From Apostichopus japonicus (lineage: Eukaryota; Echinodermata; Holothuroidea; Aspidochirotida; Stichopodidae), in the NCBI RefSeq assembly GCF_037975245.1, contig NC_092578.1, forward strand, positions 4,992,501 through 5,056,500: DNA of 64,000 bases, read 5' to 3'. Position 1 is the stretch's first letter, and every line of letters starts with the position of its first letter. The translations under genes were made by a program, and so were the position numbers. Of the stretch, positions 12,119 to 25,859 are shown one piece after another. The notes under the pieces were generated by a model. It was not told the origin of the DNA, did not search any database, and saw only the letters and a list, made by a program, of their open reading frames with translations.

Positions 12119-12420
12119 AGTACAAGAGTATGAGTACAATAGCATGAGAACAACAGCATAATCACAACAGCATGAGTACAACAGCATAATCACAACAGCA
12201 TAATCACAACAGCATGAGTACAACAGTATGAGTACAACAGCATGAGTACAAAAGCACGAGCACGAGTACAATAACATGAGTACAACATCATAAGTACAAC
12301 AGCATGAACAAAACAGCACGAGTACAACAGCATCAATATAGCAGCATAATTAAAACAGTATGCATACAACAGTATGAGTACAACAGCATGAGTATAACAG
12401 TATGAGTACAACAGTACAAG
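12119..12420. repeat. 14-bp minisatellite (consensus CAGCATGAGTACAA)
   Basis: About 21 degenerate units; a frequent variant is CAGCATAATCACAA. The minus strand is open in several frames only because of the repeat. Related GAGTAC-rich patches occur at about 0.72-1.08 kb and 25.3-25.5 kb. Confidence 0.9.
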
Positions 12421-13823
12421 TAGAATCCCATATGGTACGAATACGTGCACAAGTATCTATAAGCACGAGTATATACCGCGAGTACGTAATCTTGCAATAA
12501 CACCTACACTTGAATTCCAAAATGCCCCGAGGAACAGTACGAATACAAGGGACATGGGACACCCCCCCCCCCACCCACCCATCCTATGAAATATTTCGGA
12601 CACTAAAAGTTAGTCAAAGCCTAAGAATAAGTTTGATCAAAACAGGCAAGAAACACTGGAGTGGAGAAAAAATACGCACGTTTCGCGTCCGGGAATTCCT
12701 TACTTTGACCAATGCTATCTAGTACGCATTTAGTAGTTCAGCTGGTATCTTTACTGCTACACGCTCATGCCCCACCCCTGGACCGCCCCGTCCCCATCCG
12801 AGAAATCCTTTATCCGGTATACGGATAACTAGCTGATAACGTTTTAAACAATACCACAACCACGCCATATTTTTGTACGTAAAGTATGATAGGCCTGTGT
12901 GTAACTTAAACTATATGTATGTTGAAGTCTTCCGCACTGTACGATGCTTAAAGTTTGCTTTGCAAACGACTGATTTTCTAGAGTTTTATCAACATCTTGA
13001 TTTTACATGGATTGTAAAACTTGAAGTGAACAGTCTAATCTATGACATATATTCACATGAAGGGCAAGTCACAAGCTAAATTAAGCAAGAAAGTGCAAAA
13101 CCATGAATGTATGGTTGACGGTATAATATTTTCCTGGACCATGGCCAAGAAAAGAAACAGGATAAATCCGTGAACCGAGAAACACAAGCTAGAGATGAGT
13201 AACTAACTGTGAGATGGTTGGCTGACAGTATTAGGGGGGGGGGGGGAGATTTCATTCAATATAATTGAAGAGTCATGGTTGCGTCATAAGATCGCAAATA
13301 CCTTCACAGTTTAAACGTTTAATAGCTTTACAATTAAACTAGACTTGCCAGTCGTTTCTTTAGGCGGAATATATCTGTTTCGGTTATCACCAGATATATC
13401 ATCTGACAAGGATGTCAAAGTGAGAGTAGAGACGGAAGTAGACAGACGATTCGCAAATTTAATAAATATCTCTGATAATTTGCTTTCCGTCTTTCAGTCT
13501 GACCGTTCAATCCTTTAGTAAGATGACTCAATGAATTGTGGTTTGTATGACCTTAAAACTATATATGAAAGAATCCTTCATGTTAAATTTGTATATTATT
13601 GCATGGAAGAAGTTGCTTTGATGCATTTGCTTTGCTTGGTGTCGAGGAAAAAACATATATGAATTGAATATCCTGCTTAGCTTAAGTGCGTCAAAATGAA
13701 TTCCACGATTGAGGATGAAAAGCATTAAATGTATAATCTGGGGGAAAAAGAGTTTTTTTTATAGATATTAGAATTTAGGCTTCTAACCTAAAGTACGTCA
13801 GATGAACTTTATTGTTTAGAAGG

Positions 13824-13827
<4 letters not shown>

Positions 13828-13881
<54 letters not shown>
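13828..13881. repeat. (TA)n microsatellite
   Basis: About 54 bases of TA dinucleotide. Confidence 0.95.
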
Positions 13882-13885
<4 letters not shown>

Positions 13886-13964
13886 CCATAGGGTCATGGC
13901 TCACTGTGTGTGTATTGAGCCAGTACGGATCAGCCTCAGTTCATAGCGTTTCTTTTAGTCTCAG

Positions 13965-14012
13965 CCCTAACCCTTACCTTACCCTAACTTATACCCTATA
14001 CCCTAACCCATA
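13965..14012. repeat. Degenerate telomere-like CCCTAA patch
   Basis: Four CCCTAAC/CCTAACC-type units are interspersed with variants (CCTTACC, CCCTATA). It is the C-rich strand of the common animal TTAGGG repeat, but short and imperfect. Confidence 0.4.
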
Positions 14013-14876
14013 AGCGAACCCATAGCAAATCTGATATCCCCTTATCATTCGTATAACTTTGTTATTCCTGATTATAGAGTTATGTTCAGTCAAATTGTAC
14101 ACTAAGCCTGCAACCACATTCCCAGCTTAGACGCATAACATTTCTGATATTTACTATACCAATGCAAAGAACATCAAAACAAAATTATAGGATCGGAACC
14201 TCCTTGTACATGCTTGGTAACGGTTGCCGAAAAGACAAAATTGGTTAAAACTGTATAAAATATGTCAATATTAAAAACAAATACACAGAAATAAGAAAAA
14301 AAGTACCAATTTCTTTTCAGGTCAAAGACCACGTGGTAAATGACCTCAAACCATCATATAACTACCATATGTTCTTTCTGCCGAACCTACTAGTGAATGT
14401 GACGGGTTTTTTACTTACTAAACTGAATCCATCTTTCACTAACAGATTAAATATAGTTAGATGAAGGTGTATGGGTGGATTTCTGGATCAATGACCTTCT
14501 CTGGTACCTACACGCCCGCTCTTGGCGAATTGAGCTTTTGCCTGTCCATGGGGTAACACAGACATTTTTTTTTTATGGAAGAGAAAACGGATATTGCTCT
14601 CAAAAGAGTTTTTCAGAAGACCTTGAAGGCCCATTTTGAAAATTTAAGCAGGCGAACAAAGCATGGAATGTTGATGAGATAATTAATAACATTTCATCTA
14701 TACTTTATATAAAAAAATATATATATATTTTTCATGAGCAATGTCCCACCTCAAAACTATACCTCAATCAAACTAAACGTGGTTGGGTGTGGTTGGGTGT
14801 TGGAAGACATTATTCAATGTGTGACGTCAGAGAATACCAACCCGGTGTATGAATAACCGCCCTTTGTTTATAGTAG

Positions 14877-15048
<172 letters not shown>

Positions 15049-16478
15049 TTTAAAGTGCTTACACGCGTAACATCTCCATTAGTTATCTGGGTGTGTTTGG
15101 AGGGAATGTGCGACATGATAATATGTTGTTTTAGTCATGGAACGAAATCAGCTACTTTAAAAAGCAGTTTTTTCTTCTTTTTTCTTCCTCTTCATTTTCC
15201 AACTGTGACTGAATTGAAAAATTCTGCACTATGGTAGTTAAACATGGCACCAAAGGCAGTTATCATTTTCTATATTAAAACTAATAAGACTAATATGTTT
15301 TATTTATGAGTATGTCACATAGCATTAAAGTTATATCTTTTGAAAGCATACGTCAAAAAACAGGATGCGAATTAGGTCAGAAATTGAGAGTATTATACCT
15401 GAATATATTAAAAAATAAACCCCTTTGAGAAAATGGACCTTCTTGACCTCTCAGACCACACATGATTGGGGTTTGTTCAGTCGACGAAAATGTCGGTAAA
15501 AAGAAATGAAAATTTACGGTTCTAGGTTACCTTAATGATTGACACAGATGGCATTTATATAGTCAATTTCTTTTACGAAACATGAACTATACACACCACA
15601 TGTATATACGAGAATATTGTGGGACCTTTTGTTGTTGGTAATACACACTCCCCTCCAGAGTTACAATGATTGGTACATTTTCTTGATAAGCTGAAAATGT
15701 CAAGCTTTTGTCGAATAAGTTGTTGTCTAAAATCTCGGCAATAAATAACTAAATTGTAAAAAAAAAAGGATGACGTTCCGTCAAATCAGAGAATTTATTT
15801 TTATTTTGGAAAAAAAGGATATTCTATATACATGATTGCTATAAAATAATAGTTTATATCCTTTGTTGTGGTTCATCAAAACAGCTAACTATATAACAGA
15901 TCCGGGACCTCAGGAAATAGATGACCTGCGAGGCGACTAATGGTATGCATGGATACCGAAATTAATACCGAATTGTTTTATGTATTTTTAATGTCCGTGA
16001 GCGAAACGTGCTGATAACTTTTTTCTTCATATTTTAACAAAATTATGTTTGCTGTACAATTTTTAGTACAAAAAAACAACAACAAATAAATACAGAGAAG
16101 GGGACGGCCAGGTTCCCCGGTGCCGCTAAGTGGATCAGATCTGGCTGCAGCCAAACCCTTTGAATTTCCTACGAATGATTCGGTTAACTCAAATACTTAT
16201 TAATAGACCCAAAATCAACAAGTATCACAATGTTTTGTTTTTTTTAATATCGTAATCGCAGTAATATGATATGTTACCATCGTTCTTGCAGAAAATTCCA
16301 ACCTTTTGCTGCTGTTCTTATCGTAGTTCGGCTTCCAAACAACTCATCTTTCTGGGTCAATCGAGACCTTGTGAAGTAGGTCACCGATTTCCCTTCATGA
16401 ATATTAATGACTGATCTATTTCTCATTCTTTATCTACATGTCGATGGCTAGAAACATGTGAGGTTTACGATACACGAT

Positions 16479-16479
16479 A

Positions 16480-16540
<61 letters not shown>
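16479..16540. repeat. (TA)n microsatellite
   Basis: About 60 bases of TA dinucleotide with one interruption. Confidence 0.95.
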
Positions 16541-16543
<3 letters not shown>

Positions 16544-17001
16544 ACATTAAAATCGCTCTCGGGTTTAACAAGACTTACACTGACAATCAATTCCCATCTC
16601 CCAGCGGACATCTTACTGTATTTAAGGATGAAAGTTAACACCCTGATTTTATAGGAACCAAGTTTTGTGGTTGAGATTTTGGTCCCATTTTTTACCCCTT
16701 AAGTTATCATCTTTCGTACAGAAAATTTTGCTAGGATTAGAGCCAGTGGGTGGGCCTTAAAAACATGACGCCGATATCTTGAAGACGTGGTTAACCCTTA
16801 ATTGACTTTAATGGGCTGACTTAATGGTGACGATGTACGAAGACGAACATTTTTTGTCTTCTTCTTTCAACTGTATAAGAACTTAAATCGTAATAAAATT
16901 AGTAACAACAAATTGTAAAGCAATAGATTTCCATTTTGGAAGTAGGTCAGTGTCAATTATTTGGTATCAACCTCCATTAAGATTTACACAAGTCCGCACG
17001 A

Positions 17002-17034
17002 AGGGGGGGGGGGGTGGGGGGGGGGGGGTTGGGG
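17002..17034 (+). repeat. G-rich homopolymer cluster (G-quadruplex candidate)
   Basis: Two runs of 12 or more G are separated by a single T, followed by TTGGGG. The strand could fold as a quadruplex. Confidence 0.6.
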
Positions 17035-18080
17035 AATACGCGAAACTATGGCATTTCTGCCTCGCACCAAAATATTATATACATTGAAGTGATAGATATC
17101 CCTAACAGATAGATTCAGCACATTTTAAAGGCTATCAGAGTTGGAATAAATCCCTAAGCATTTCCTACATGGCATAAGAGGAATGCGATTGATAATTGCC
17201 TCAGCTTTATGGCGAGCCGTTTGTGCTAATGATCGAATAAGTTAGCAGAATAAGTTGGCACGTGTGAGATGGCATGATGACGTGTTGTCACAAAGGGTGC
17301 ATCGTGAAACTGGAGGGCAACCACGTATTTTCTTCTGGAGGTGGCTTTAAACCCCCAGAACAAAATCAGGGGTAAAGCCACTCCCCTCCTCCCCACACCT
17401 CATGGCACACAGAATATTACACACAAATCATATAACATGTATGTGTTGTGAAAATTAGAAAGTTGAAAATTCATTAACATTGTTTCCAACGTTGCAAAAG
17501 GTGGCACCATTTTTACGTCAACACACCATCATCCATTTTATCAACATTTCTTAAAGAAGAGAGGCACCCTCTTCTTATACCGGTACTCCTCCCCCTGGCC
17601 GACATAGCATCGTAGCCCGCCCCCGCCCCCTGCGGGCCAAAAGTGGTGGCTGCGCTCCTGGTCATGACGGCAAATCATCCAGCTTGTCATGGTGTGAAGG
17701 TGTTTGGGTTAGATCTAGTCAGGTTTACTCATTTATATCATCACAACATTGCTCTATACGATGAACCATTTAATGTTCACTCCCCCTCCCCCCTCCTCCT
17801 CCCCCTCCCCGCCCCGCATTCCCACAGACCTCGTCGTCCACCTCCATCCCTCCCCGTATTCCCGTTCCCCAGTAAGGATTCTAAACGTGACTTGAAAAAC
17901 GAATACCGTATTGGATTCACCAAGTGGGTGGTAAAATCAACGAATCATATACCCATATACATGTAACAACAACAGCGCAGAGATAAGTTAATATCAACTT
18001 GTAAAAAGAGGTTGATAATGTAAAATATCCTGATGACATTTTCATTCAATTTCCGACATACCGTTTCCGTTTTTCACCTA

Positions 18081-18410
18081 CAAGTGACCTCGTAACAAAT
18101 GGGTGTGACATCATAAAGCACTTTGTCAAAATATATTTGTCTTTGAATTTTATTTTTTTAAGGTTTTTTTTTCGTGTGTTAACACGATCCATGTTATCTC
18201 CATCAAAAATTGGATGCATCTTCACATGAAATACAGTAAATTCCTTGGTTTTGTGTCAAGTTCACAAACCGTGTAAACAATCATGTTAGAACCCTGTGCC
18301 AAATTAAAGGTCAAACTAGTGTGGAAAAAAAAACACACACACACAGAAAAATTAAGGAAACTAAAAGTACATATATGACATTACACCTGTTTTTTATCCT
18401 CAAGTTCATT
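18081..18410. mobile_element. Diverged relative of the 3-kb MITE-like element (copy 2)
   Basis: The left arm contains GGGTGTGACATCATA and the right arm contains TGACATTACACCTG with CTCAAGTTC, matching the termini of the 3019-3279 element in the same relative order. The interior is AT-rich and about 330 bp in total. Confidence 0.5.
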
Positions 18411-21400
18411 TTTCCTAAAAAACTTTGACAACTTTGTCTATTAATATCTCGTAAATGTACATGTCTAGGTATTGAAATGCAGTTTTTCACCGTTGTGCTT
18501 ATACTGAAGTAGTTTTTGCTTTAGCAATTAACCCTAAAAACCAATACATTTAAAGCGGTATGTGCACCAGTATGCACATAATACATTAAAGTGGCCAAAA
18601 CAATGTGTACACCACAGTGGGGTATACGTAGACACTTAAACTGTCCATGGCTTTGCTCAATATTGATTATGATAATTCTATATAGGACTAGCCTAGCTGA
18701 AAAAAAACTTCCATCATTGCATGATGTTGCATTTTTAGTACGGTATACTCCACTTTCAGTTTGTGAGAAAATGTCCTTTAAAATACAGAAGGCGACTCAT
18801 ACATTAATGTATACGGTGTGTCTGATCAATATAATTATAATATAGAAAAATATGAAATATGAGTCAGCTTCTCGGAAACTGTAAAATATCGAAAAAGGAA
18901 AAACAAAACAAAAATAAAATAAACTAAGCAATAGAAAACATTTGTGACACAAGTAACATGGTCATAAACACATTACATGTTCGTCATGTACAACTGGTGT
19001 TGCATTCTATAATTGGGTAGTGTACTCTACTGTTGTTTAGAGTGAACAGTTTTGGTAAAATGGTATACAACGATCAACAAATTGTGTTAAAAACAACAAA
19101 GAATTAACATAAAACTATATAACTGAAGAAATGACGTCATCGTTAATTGCACTTAAAGGAGCCTTCCAATCGTGTAACATATTTTGCAACTGAAGTTCTG
19201 TAAAGTTGGATTCATAGAAATTGGATGGGGGTGTTGCGTTGCCTGCTTGCGAAATGTCTCTTTAATATATAGATACTCGTCCGTTCGCACGTACGAGATC
19301 GTACGATTTCACTTTTCCTACCTCCCTGCAAAATATACATCATTATCATCTTATATTCTTCATCAAATATTGTTATTCTTTCCGTTGACGTGAATTACCT
19401 GGTTCAATGGCATGTGACCGTTGATGATAATAATTCTATTGTTCCACAGCACGCACAAATATGCCATGCATTGTTACATAATTGTTCATGTGATGTATAG
19501 GCCTATCTCGATTTTCATGGTATAGGTATGTAGGCTGCTGTGTAATTTGATGTGTATAGGCCTATATAGGCTACAAGAAATTGTCCTTTACCACCCAATT
19601 GTATATTGACTTGTGAACTTGCTCACGCCCCTTTGCACTTTTAATTTTAGCACCACGGGGGCAAAGGTTGTAAAGTGGAGTCTATTTTTGTCGACTGCGG
19701 CCTATAAAAAGATTGTCGTTGACAAAGGTATACCGTATGTTTTGCTCTAACCACCAATCGTGCACATTACAGTGTAGTTATGTCTAAATACAGGCAAATC
19801 CACGATAAGTGTGAATAACGGTAACATGCAATAACAGTAATAAAAAAAATGATTCAATTTATTCCATACGGAATTTTTGGATGTCAACAGGAAATGTTTG
19901 GATTTAGATATATAAAGCCAAAGAAAAAAATTAAATTAGATACACTTCCATAATAATACATATATATATATATATATATTTTTGATGTGTAAATAATTTT
20001 AAATCATTTAATTTTTGTAATTTTTCCACAACGTTTCCTCATAAATTAATATATGATATCATGCTATTTTTAAACACTCATAAGAGCAAATGGAAGAAAT
20101 GTATCAGTTATTTGTATTTTTTAGAAAAAAAAGATTGCTTAGAAGAAAATTGATAGGTTCTGACTGGACACAGCATGACATTAATCATAGCAATAAAGCC
20201 TACCTAGCTTCCCATCAAGTGGCAAAAATGTATGATCTTGTAGACCTACACCGTTTTCGTCTGTTAGCATTATCACACGTTGAACGAAGATATGACATTT
20301 TTTTGTAACCATACGCATCGCTGTATATGAATCAATGTTTCTATTTCTTTTCATTTCTTCTTTATTTTATTTATTTATTTGTTTGCTTCCCAATTTAACA
20401 ATGTGTTTTTCATATTGATTTCATATTGAAGCTTAGTAGATCATACTATGTTTTGAAAGAAAATTAGAACGCTGGGATAACTACTTAACGTAGTTTGTAT
20501 AGCTGATGTATTATGTATAATTGGCTATGTAAAACAAAATGGATGCCACATGTGTATGTACACTGTATACAGTGAAAATGTTGCTCACTGGTAAATGTAT
20601 CCAGATATACTCTACAATGCGAGAATATCTCTCATAGGCGTACATGAATTACAAAACATCAAAACCTCCAACCGCCGAATAAAAAATGAAGGCTTTCACT
20701 GAAACCTCCCGATGTATTTTGATATATAGGCAATTGTGTATTGATAGTAAATAAGCTGCGTTAGCAGTTGTAAGATTTACTGCTCGTACGGATATATACA
20801 GCGACTTACGTATCTGATTATCATTTAAGTTAATTAATTGCGTACAACTGTTTGTTCGGACAGACACAGATACCCATAATTCTAATTACAAATTGACACG
20901 AGGACATGACTGTTGTTGCTTTTTTTTTCTTCTTTTCTTTTCTGGTTCATACAGTGGAAAAATTGATGCTGGGGAATTACATTCTTCAAACATTTTATTC
21001 TCGAGTGATGAAAGCACTCCAAAAGCTCACTTAACGACGGTTAATAATGGCATCATGTCGAAGGTCAGAACGAACGTACACATAACTGTATAAAAACAGA
21101 ACATAACTCAATTCTAAGCAGTAGCATCGTCGCCAGACAATTTGATGTGTGTGTGTGTGGCGGGGCCGGGGGAGGGGGGGGGGGGGTAGGCACAGCAAAC
21201 CTAGAGCAACATTTGTGGGGGGAGGTGGTGCAAAGAATGAGGGTAAAGCAAGCCGGCGCCATCGCGGCGTTAGGTCGAGAGGCCGCGCCATAGGGCCCCT
21301 GTTGGAGGGAAAAGACATCTTGAGCTTTGCGTTTTTCATCGTTTACAGAAGATATACTGATATATACTCAGCTTCAGATAAGCATAATTTTGTAGATAGA

Positions 21401-21794
21401 CGCAAGTGAACTATTGTCATTTAAAAGTCAAAGAGTTGTGTATATCTTCTCTGACAATACGTTTTTTTTTCTCGGAAAAGACAACTTTCATTCGGGTAAT
21501 GATTTGCTCCCGCCCCTCCCCTCATCAGCGCTACTGATTGTGTGTCTGGACATTTAAATTACATAACGTTTCCCTCCTACAGGAAGAGAATTTGAATCGT
21601 CAAATTATCGATAACAGATTGAAAAATTAATCTTTTCCTTAATTTAGAAAACATTTTAATTATTTTTTTTGTCATACCGAGGGATAGAAGTTAGTTCCTT
21701 GCTATCTCCACCATTATTTTTACATTGAGCATGCGCAGTTCTATTCTGAAGAGAGGAAGAACTAAAATAGGGGATGAAAGCACGCAATGAATAT

Positions 21795-22457
21795 GATGTA
21801 CAACTGATGTACAATTGATGTACAACTGATGTACAACTGATGTACAACTGATGTACAACTGATGTACAACTGATGTGCAACTGATGTACAACTGATGTAC
21901 AACTGATGTACAACTGATGTACAACTGATGTACAACTGATGTACAACTGATGTACAACTGATGTACAACTGATGTACAACTGATGTACAACTGATGTACA
22001 ACTCATGTACAACTCATGTACAACTCATGTACAACTCATGTACAACTCATGTATAACTGATGTACAACTGATGTACAACTGATGTACAACTGATGTACAA
22101 CTGATGTAAAACTGATGTACAACTGATGTGCAACTCATGTATAACTGATGTGCAACTCATGTACAACTGATGTACAACTCATGTATAACTGATGTACAAC
22201 TGATGTACAACTGATGTACAACTGATGTACAACTGATGTAAAACTGATGTAAAACTGATGTGCAACTCATGTATAACTGATGTACAACTCATGTACAACT
22301 GATGTACAACTGATGTACAACTGATGTGCAACTGATGTACAACTGATGTACAACTGATGTACAACTGATGTACAACTGATGTACAACTGATGTACAACTG
22401 ATGTACAACTCATGTACAACTCATGTATAACTGATGTACAACTGATGTACAACTGAT
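21795..22457. repeat. 11-bp satellite array (GATGTACAACT)n, about 60 units
   Basis: 663 bases of nearly perfect tandem GATGTACAACT. Variants are CATGTACAACT, GATGTGCAACT, CATGTATAACT and GATGTAAAACT, clustered in the middle third. Because 11 is not a multiple of 3, one minus-strand peptide (YISCTSVVHQL) appears in all three frames, which creates several overlapping false ORFs. Confidence 0.97.
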
Positions 22458-22961
22458 TGCCTTGCCTAAAGACACACACCATTGAATGTCTAGTATTTTC
22501 GCTGTGTTTCATCAGTTTAAAATAACCGTCGCCCTTAGCAGATCAACATTGCCTTCATTAATTGGTCAATTTCATGAAAATCAACCATACTTTGAAGCTA
22601 ACGGAGGGTTTTATTTAAAGAGTCGTACGCATGTTTCTTCAGCACTGTTTTCTCTCCCCTCTCCCCTCCTCTACTCATCGCCTATCCAACCCCCAACTCA
22701 TATCCAACCCCAACCTTAATCCAACCCCAACACTAACCTTTATCCAACCCCCATCAGTCACTAACGTGAGTTGTCTAACGATAAACTGTTTCGATATATG
22801 ACCTTCAGCCGTGAGCCATCAAATTATGTACATATGTATTTATATATATATATATATCGAAAGTTTCGTTCTGTCTAATTAGCCTATAGCGATCGATCGA
22901 CAACGCTGCACTTTCGTTCGTACGTTCACGGAAGCAAATATTTCTACTATTATATCTATAT

Positions 22962-22987
22962 CTATATATATATACATATATATATAC

Positions 22988-23019
<32 letters not shown>

Positions 23020-23036
23020 GTATGTATATATATACA

Positions 23037-23090
<54 letters not shown>

Positions 23091-23096
23091 AATACA
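22962..23096. repeat. (TA)n / TACATA microsatellite
   Basis: About 135 bases of TA with periodic TACATACA interruptions. Confidence 0.95.
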
Positions 23097-23309
23097 TATA
23101 AACTTAATAGCAGAGACGAAAACGCTTATACGTCGCACCAACAAACCCGTTCCGACGAACATCCTGCAAGATTATATCGACCAACATTATCTAAAATACA
23201 TTCTTGCTACACCCGGCGGTGTCATATTTGAGACTTATATAGAGTTTTTGCTGTTTTCAGTCAGGAAAAACGTATTCCAACCAACTTTTTGTACTGATAC
23301 ACTTTTCCA

Positions 23310-23452
23310 GAGAGACAGAGAGGGAGAGAGCAAGAATTTAGATTGTCGATCTGTTCCTTGTAAGTAAGAAATAAGGGAGGTGAGGTGGAGATATAGAGAG
23401 TAGAGAGAGAGAGGTGAGTGGAGTGATAGAGGTGGAGAGAGAAAGAGAAGTC
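23310..23452. repeat. GA-rich polypurine tract
   Basis: Imperfect (GA)n / GAGAGAGG segments over about 140 bases, broken near the middle. Confidence 0.7.
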
Positions 23453-23825
23453 AGTTATGCATCAATCATCATAGTGCACGTTGTAGATGGTTTGTCGTTT
23501 CATCAGGTGAATTCGTGGCGGACCTCAGTAACGCGTATCATGTTTAGATGTCATTCTCCAACGACTTCCGTTAAATGAAACGGGATCTTAGATGTCCCCG
23601 TGAGCGGCGGGAAAGTATAGTTAAAAGTCATGTCCGTTTAGGTGCGAATAAGTTACAAGAAGGAAGAGAATCAAGATATTATCAATTTTTTTAAGGGCAT
23701 CTTTGGAAGATTTGTTCTGGGAGGCGAAGCTAATCAACAGTCTCGAATACACTGCTGTTGGCATTTTCTGCCGTTCTTGTAGAAGTTTCGTTAAAAAGGA
23801 AGAAACAGTTTTGAGTAAGTCTTAA

Positions 23826-23841
23826 ATATATATATATATAA

Positions 23842-23902
<61 letters not shown>

Positions 23903-23923
23903 TTTATATATATATATATATAC

Positions 23924-23970
<47 letters not shown>
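23826..23970. repeat. (TA)n microsatellite with (CA) and TACATT interruptions
   Basis: About 145 bases of TA dinucleotide with a short CACACACA block. Confidence 0.95.
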
Positions 23971-23971
<1 letters not shown>

Positions 23972-25499
23972 CATTCAAATAATACATTGACGATTATTTT
24001 AAGAACATTCGTCATCATTTGACACTAAAAATACTCCGAAACATATCGAACGTTATTGCTTTAATGCAATCGATTAGTTTCAAATATAATGTCATGCAAT
24101 CGAATTTTTGTCTAAGAAAAATGTAAAATATGTGTAATGTTTACCAAGTAAGACTATTTCATTTTTAAAGTGATAAATATTAAGGAATTCTCACAATTGT
24201 TAATATATGCGTATATCTGCTAAGTTATCTGGAAGGGTAACATTTGGTGTAGGCGAGGTTAGTGTTAAGTCTATACGAGCGATAACTAACCGGAAATGAC
24301 GTCATGTCATAACATCCATGGATATTTTGGTCTCCAAGCCAGTGTCAATAGGTGTATGCTCCATACGCGATGTGTTTTTTTACAGTAAAATTACTAAGGA
24401 GGAACCGATGTTTAAAATCCGGTATTCTTGCGCTTGCGCATTAAATTTCAGATAGTATTAATCTCACTCAAACATTTAAACTTGCTGATTACTATAATTA
24501 TTGATTCATTTCAAAACTGGAAAGATTAATTTAGTGAGTAGGTACATCATAGGTCTAATTTCTGTCATTTGTAATATATTAATTGCCCTGACACTTCTTT
24601 TTTGAATTTTTATTCAATTAATTACATGCATAAGACGAATGAAGTAATAATTTCATCACTCAGGATTGAGGTGAAATTAATTGACTGGTCATGCTGACGG
24701 TTATGCATTGTTATGCATTGCAGATATCTAAACAAGTGTACTACCAAAATACTGAAACCCAAATACGTTATTTGAAAGTTACATGTATTCACTATCCTAT
24801 ACGTTACATGTCTGGTATAAAGGAAATGTTAAAAAAACAAGTGTAGGCAATCCCTTTCATGTAACGGCATTCCATCCAATAAATCATACCGTAAGTCCCC
24901 GGATCAGGTCACGTGATTGTCATATATCGGCACTAACTGAGAAGTAGAGGAAACAAGTGATAAGCCAACTGCGATTTGCTGTAAACACATATTTGTACTT
25001 ACAAAAAGTACCACGTGATTCTCACGTCACCACGTCGCGGCTATATTTTGCGTCGTTTTGGTAACTTTTCGTTATTTTCGGGGGAAAAAATTGATCGTAC
25101 GAACACTCCTTTAATGTTAAATATATAATAATCCGTACCAATACATTCAAACTTACTCTCGATTATGTCAAATTTATCTTATTCACAGCGTTAGTAGTCG
25201 GTCATATTAGCTATACCAACATATTAATATAGCATTTAAGTATATTTCATCATTATATCCTTCCATTGCTTATTCTAATAGGAATGCGTTATACCGGTAG
25301 TCAGACTTGTCGTACGAGTATACAATAGCGTTAGCATACGAGTAAACTAGAAAATGAGAGTTCTAGAATGTGCTAGTATTTGTACTCGATTTCGAAAATG
25401 AGTACTAGTACGAGTACAATCTACAAGACGAGTACGCGTAAAGGCAACTATGTTGGAATAGGGAGATACGAGTACGGACTCACTGCAAGCCTGTCGATA

Positions 25500-25845
25500 G
25501 TATTCATTATTGTTATGAATATTCATGAATCATTCATTACATCATGACTATTTAATGAGTATAAACATGCTTATATGACTATTCATGATGTATTCATGAC
25601 CCTTATGAATAGTCATGATGCATTTATGACTATCCGTGTATAAACATGATCATGATGACTATTCATGGCGTATTCATGACCCTTATGACTATTCATCATT
25701 CATTCATATCAGTCATGATTATTCAGTAAGTATATACATGACAGTGATGACTATTCATAATGCGTTCATGGTCATTACAAGTACAACTACCGTGATCCTT
25801 ATGACTGCTCATGACTATCTAAGATGATCATGAATAATCATCGTG
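25500..25845. repeat. Degenerate minisatellite rich in ATTCATGA / TCATGACT
   Basis: About 345 bases of loosely repeated ATGACTATTCATGATG and CATTCATGACCCTTATG units, period roughly 25-30 bp. Many units are self-complementary (TCATGA). Confidence 0.75.
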
Positions 25846-25859
25846 AACATTTGAATGTG

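Larger units (their letters stand above)
15240..21790. other. Intergenic; mostly unrecognised
   Basis: Apart from the TA tract, the poly-G cluster and the diverged MITE at 18.1 kb, I see no gene. A 72-codon ORF at 20090-20308 (+) is not low-complexity but matches nothing I know. AGGCCTAT-type palindromes recur near 19.50-19.57 kb. Confidence 0.55.

Noticed and set aside
20090-20308. 72-codon non-repetitive ORF
   Set aside because: No domain, no splice or promoter support, AT-rich; kept only as a note in the region description.
21656-22512. Five overlapping minus-strand ORFs of 72-118 codons with CTSVVHQL repeats
   Set aside because: Frame-independent translation of the 11-bp satellite; no start context, no non-repeat domain.
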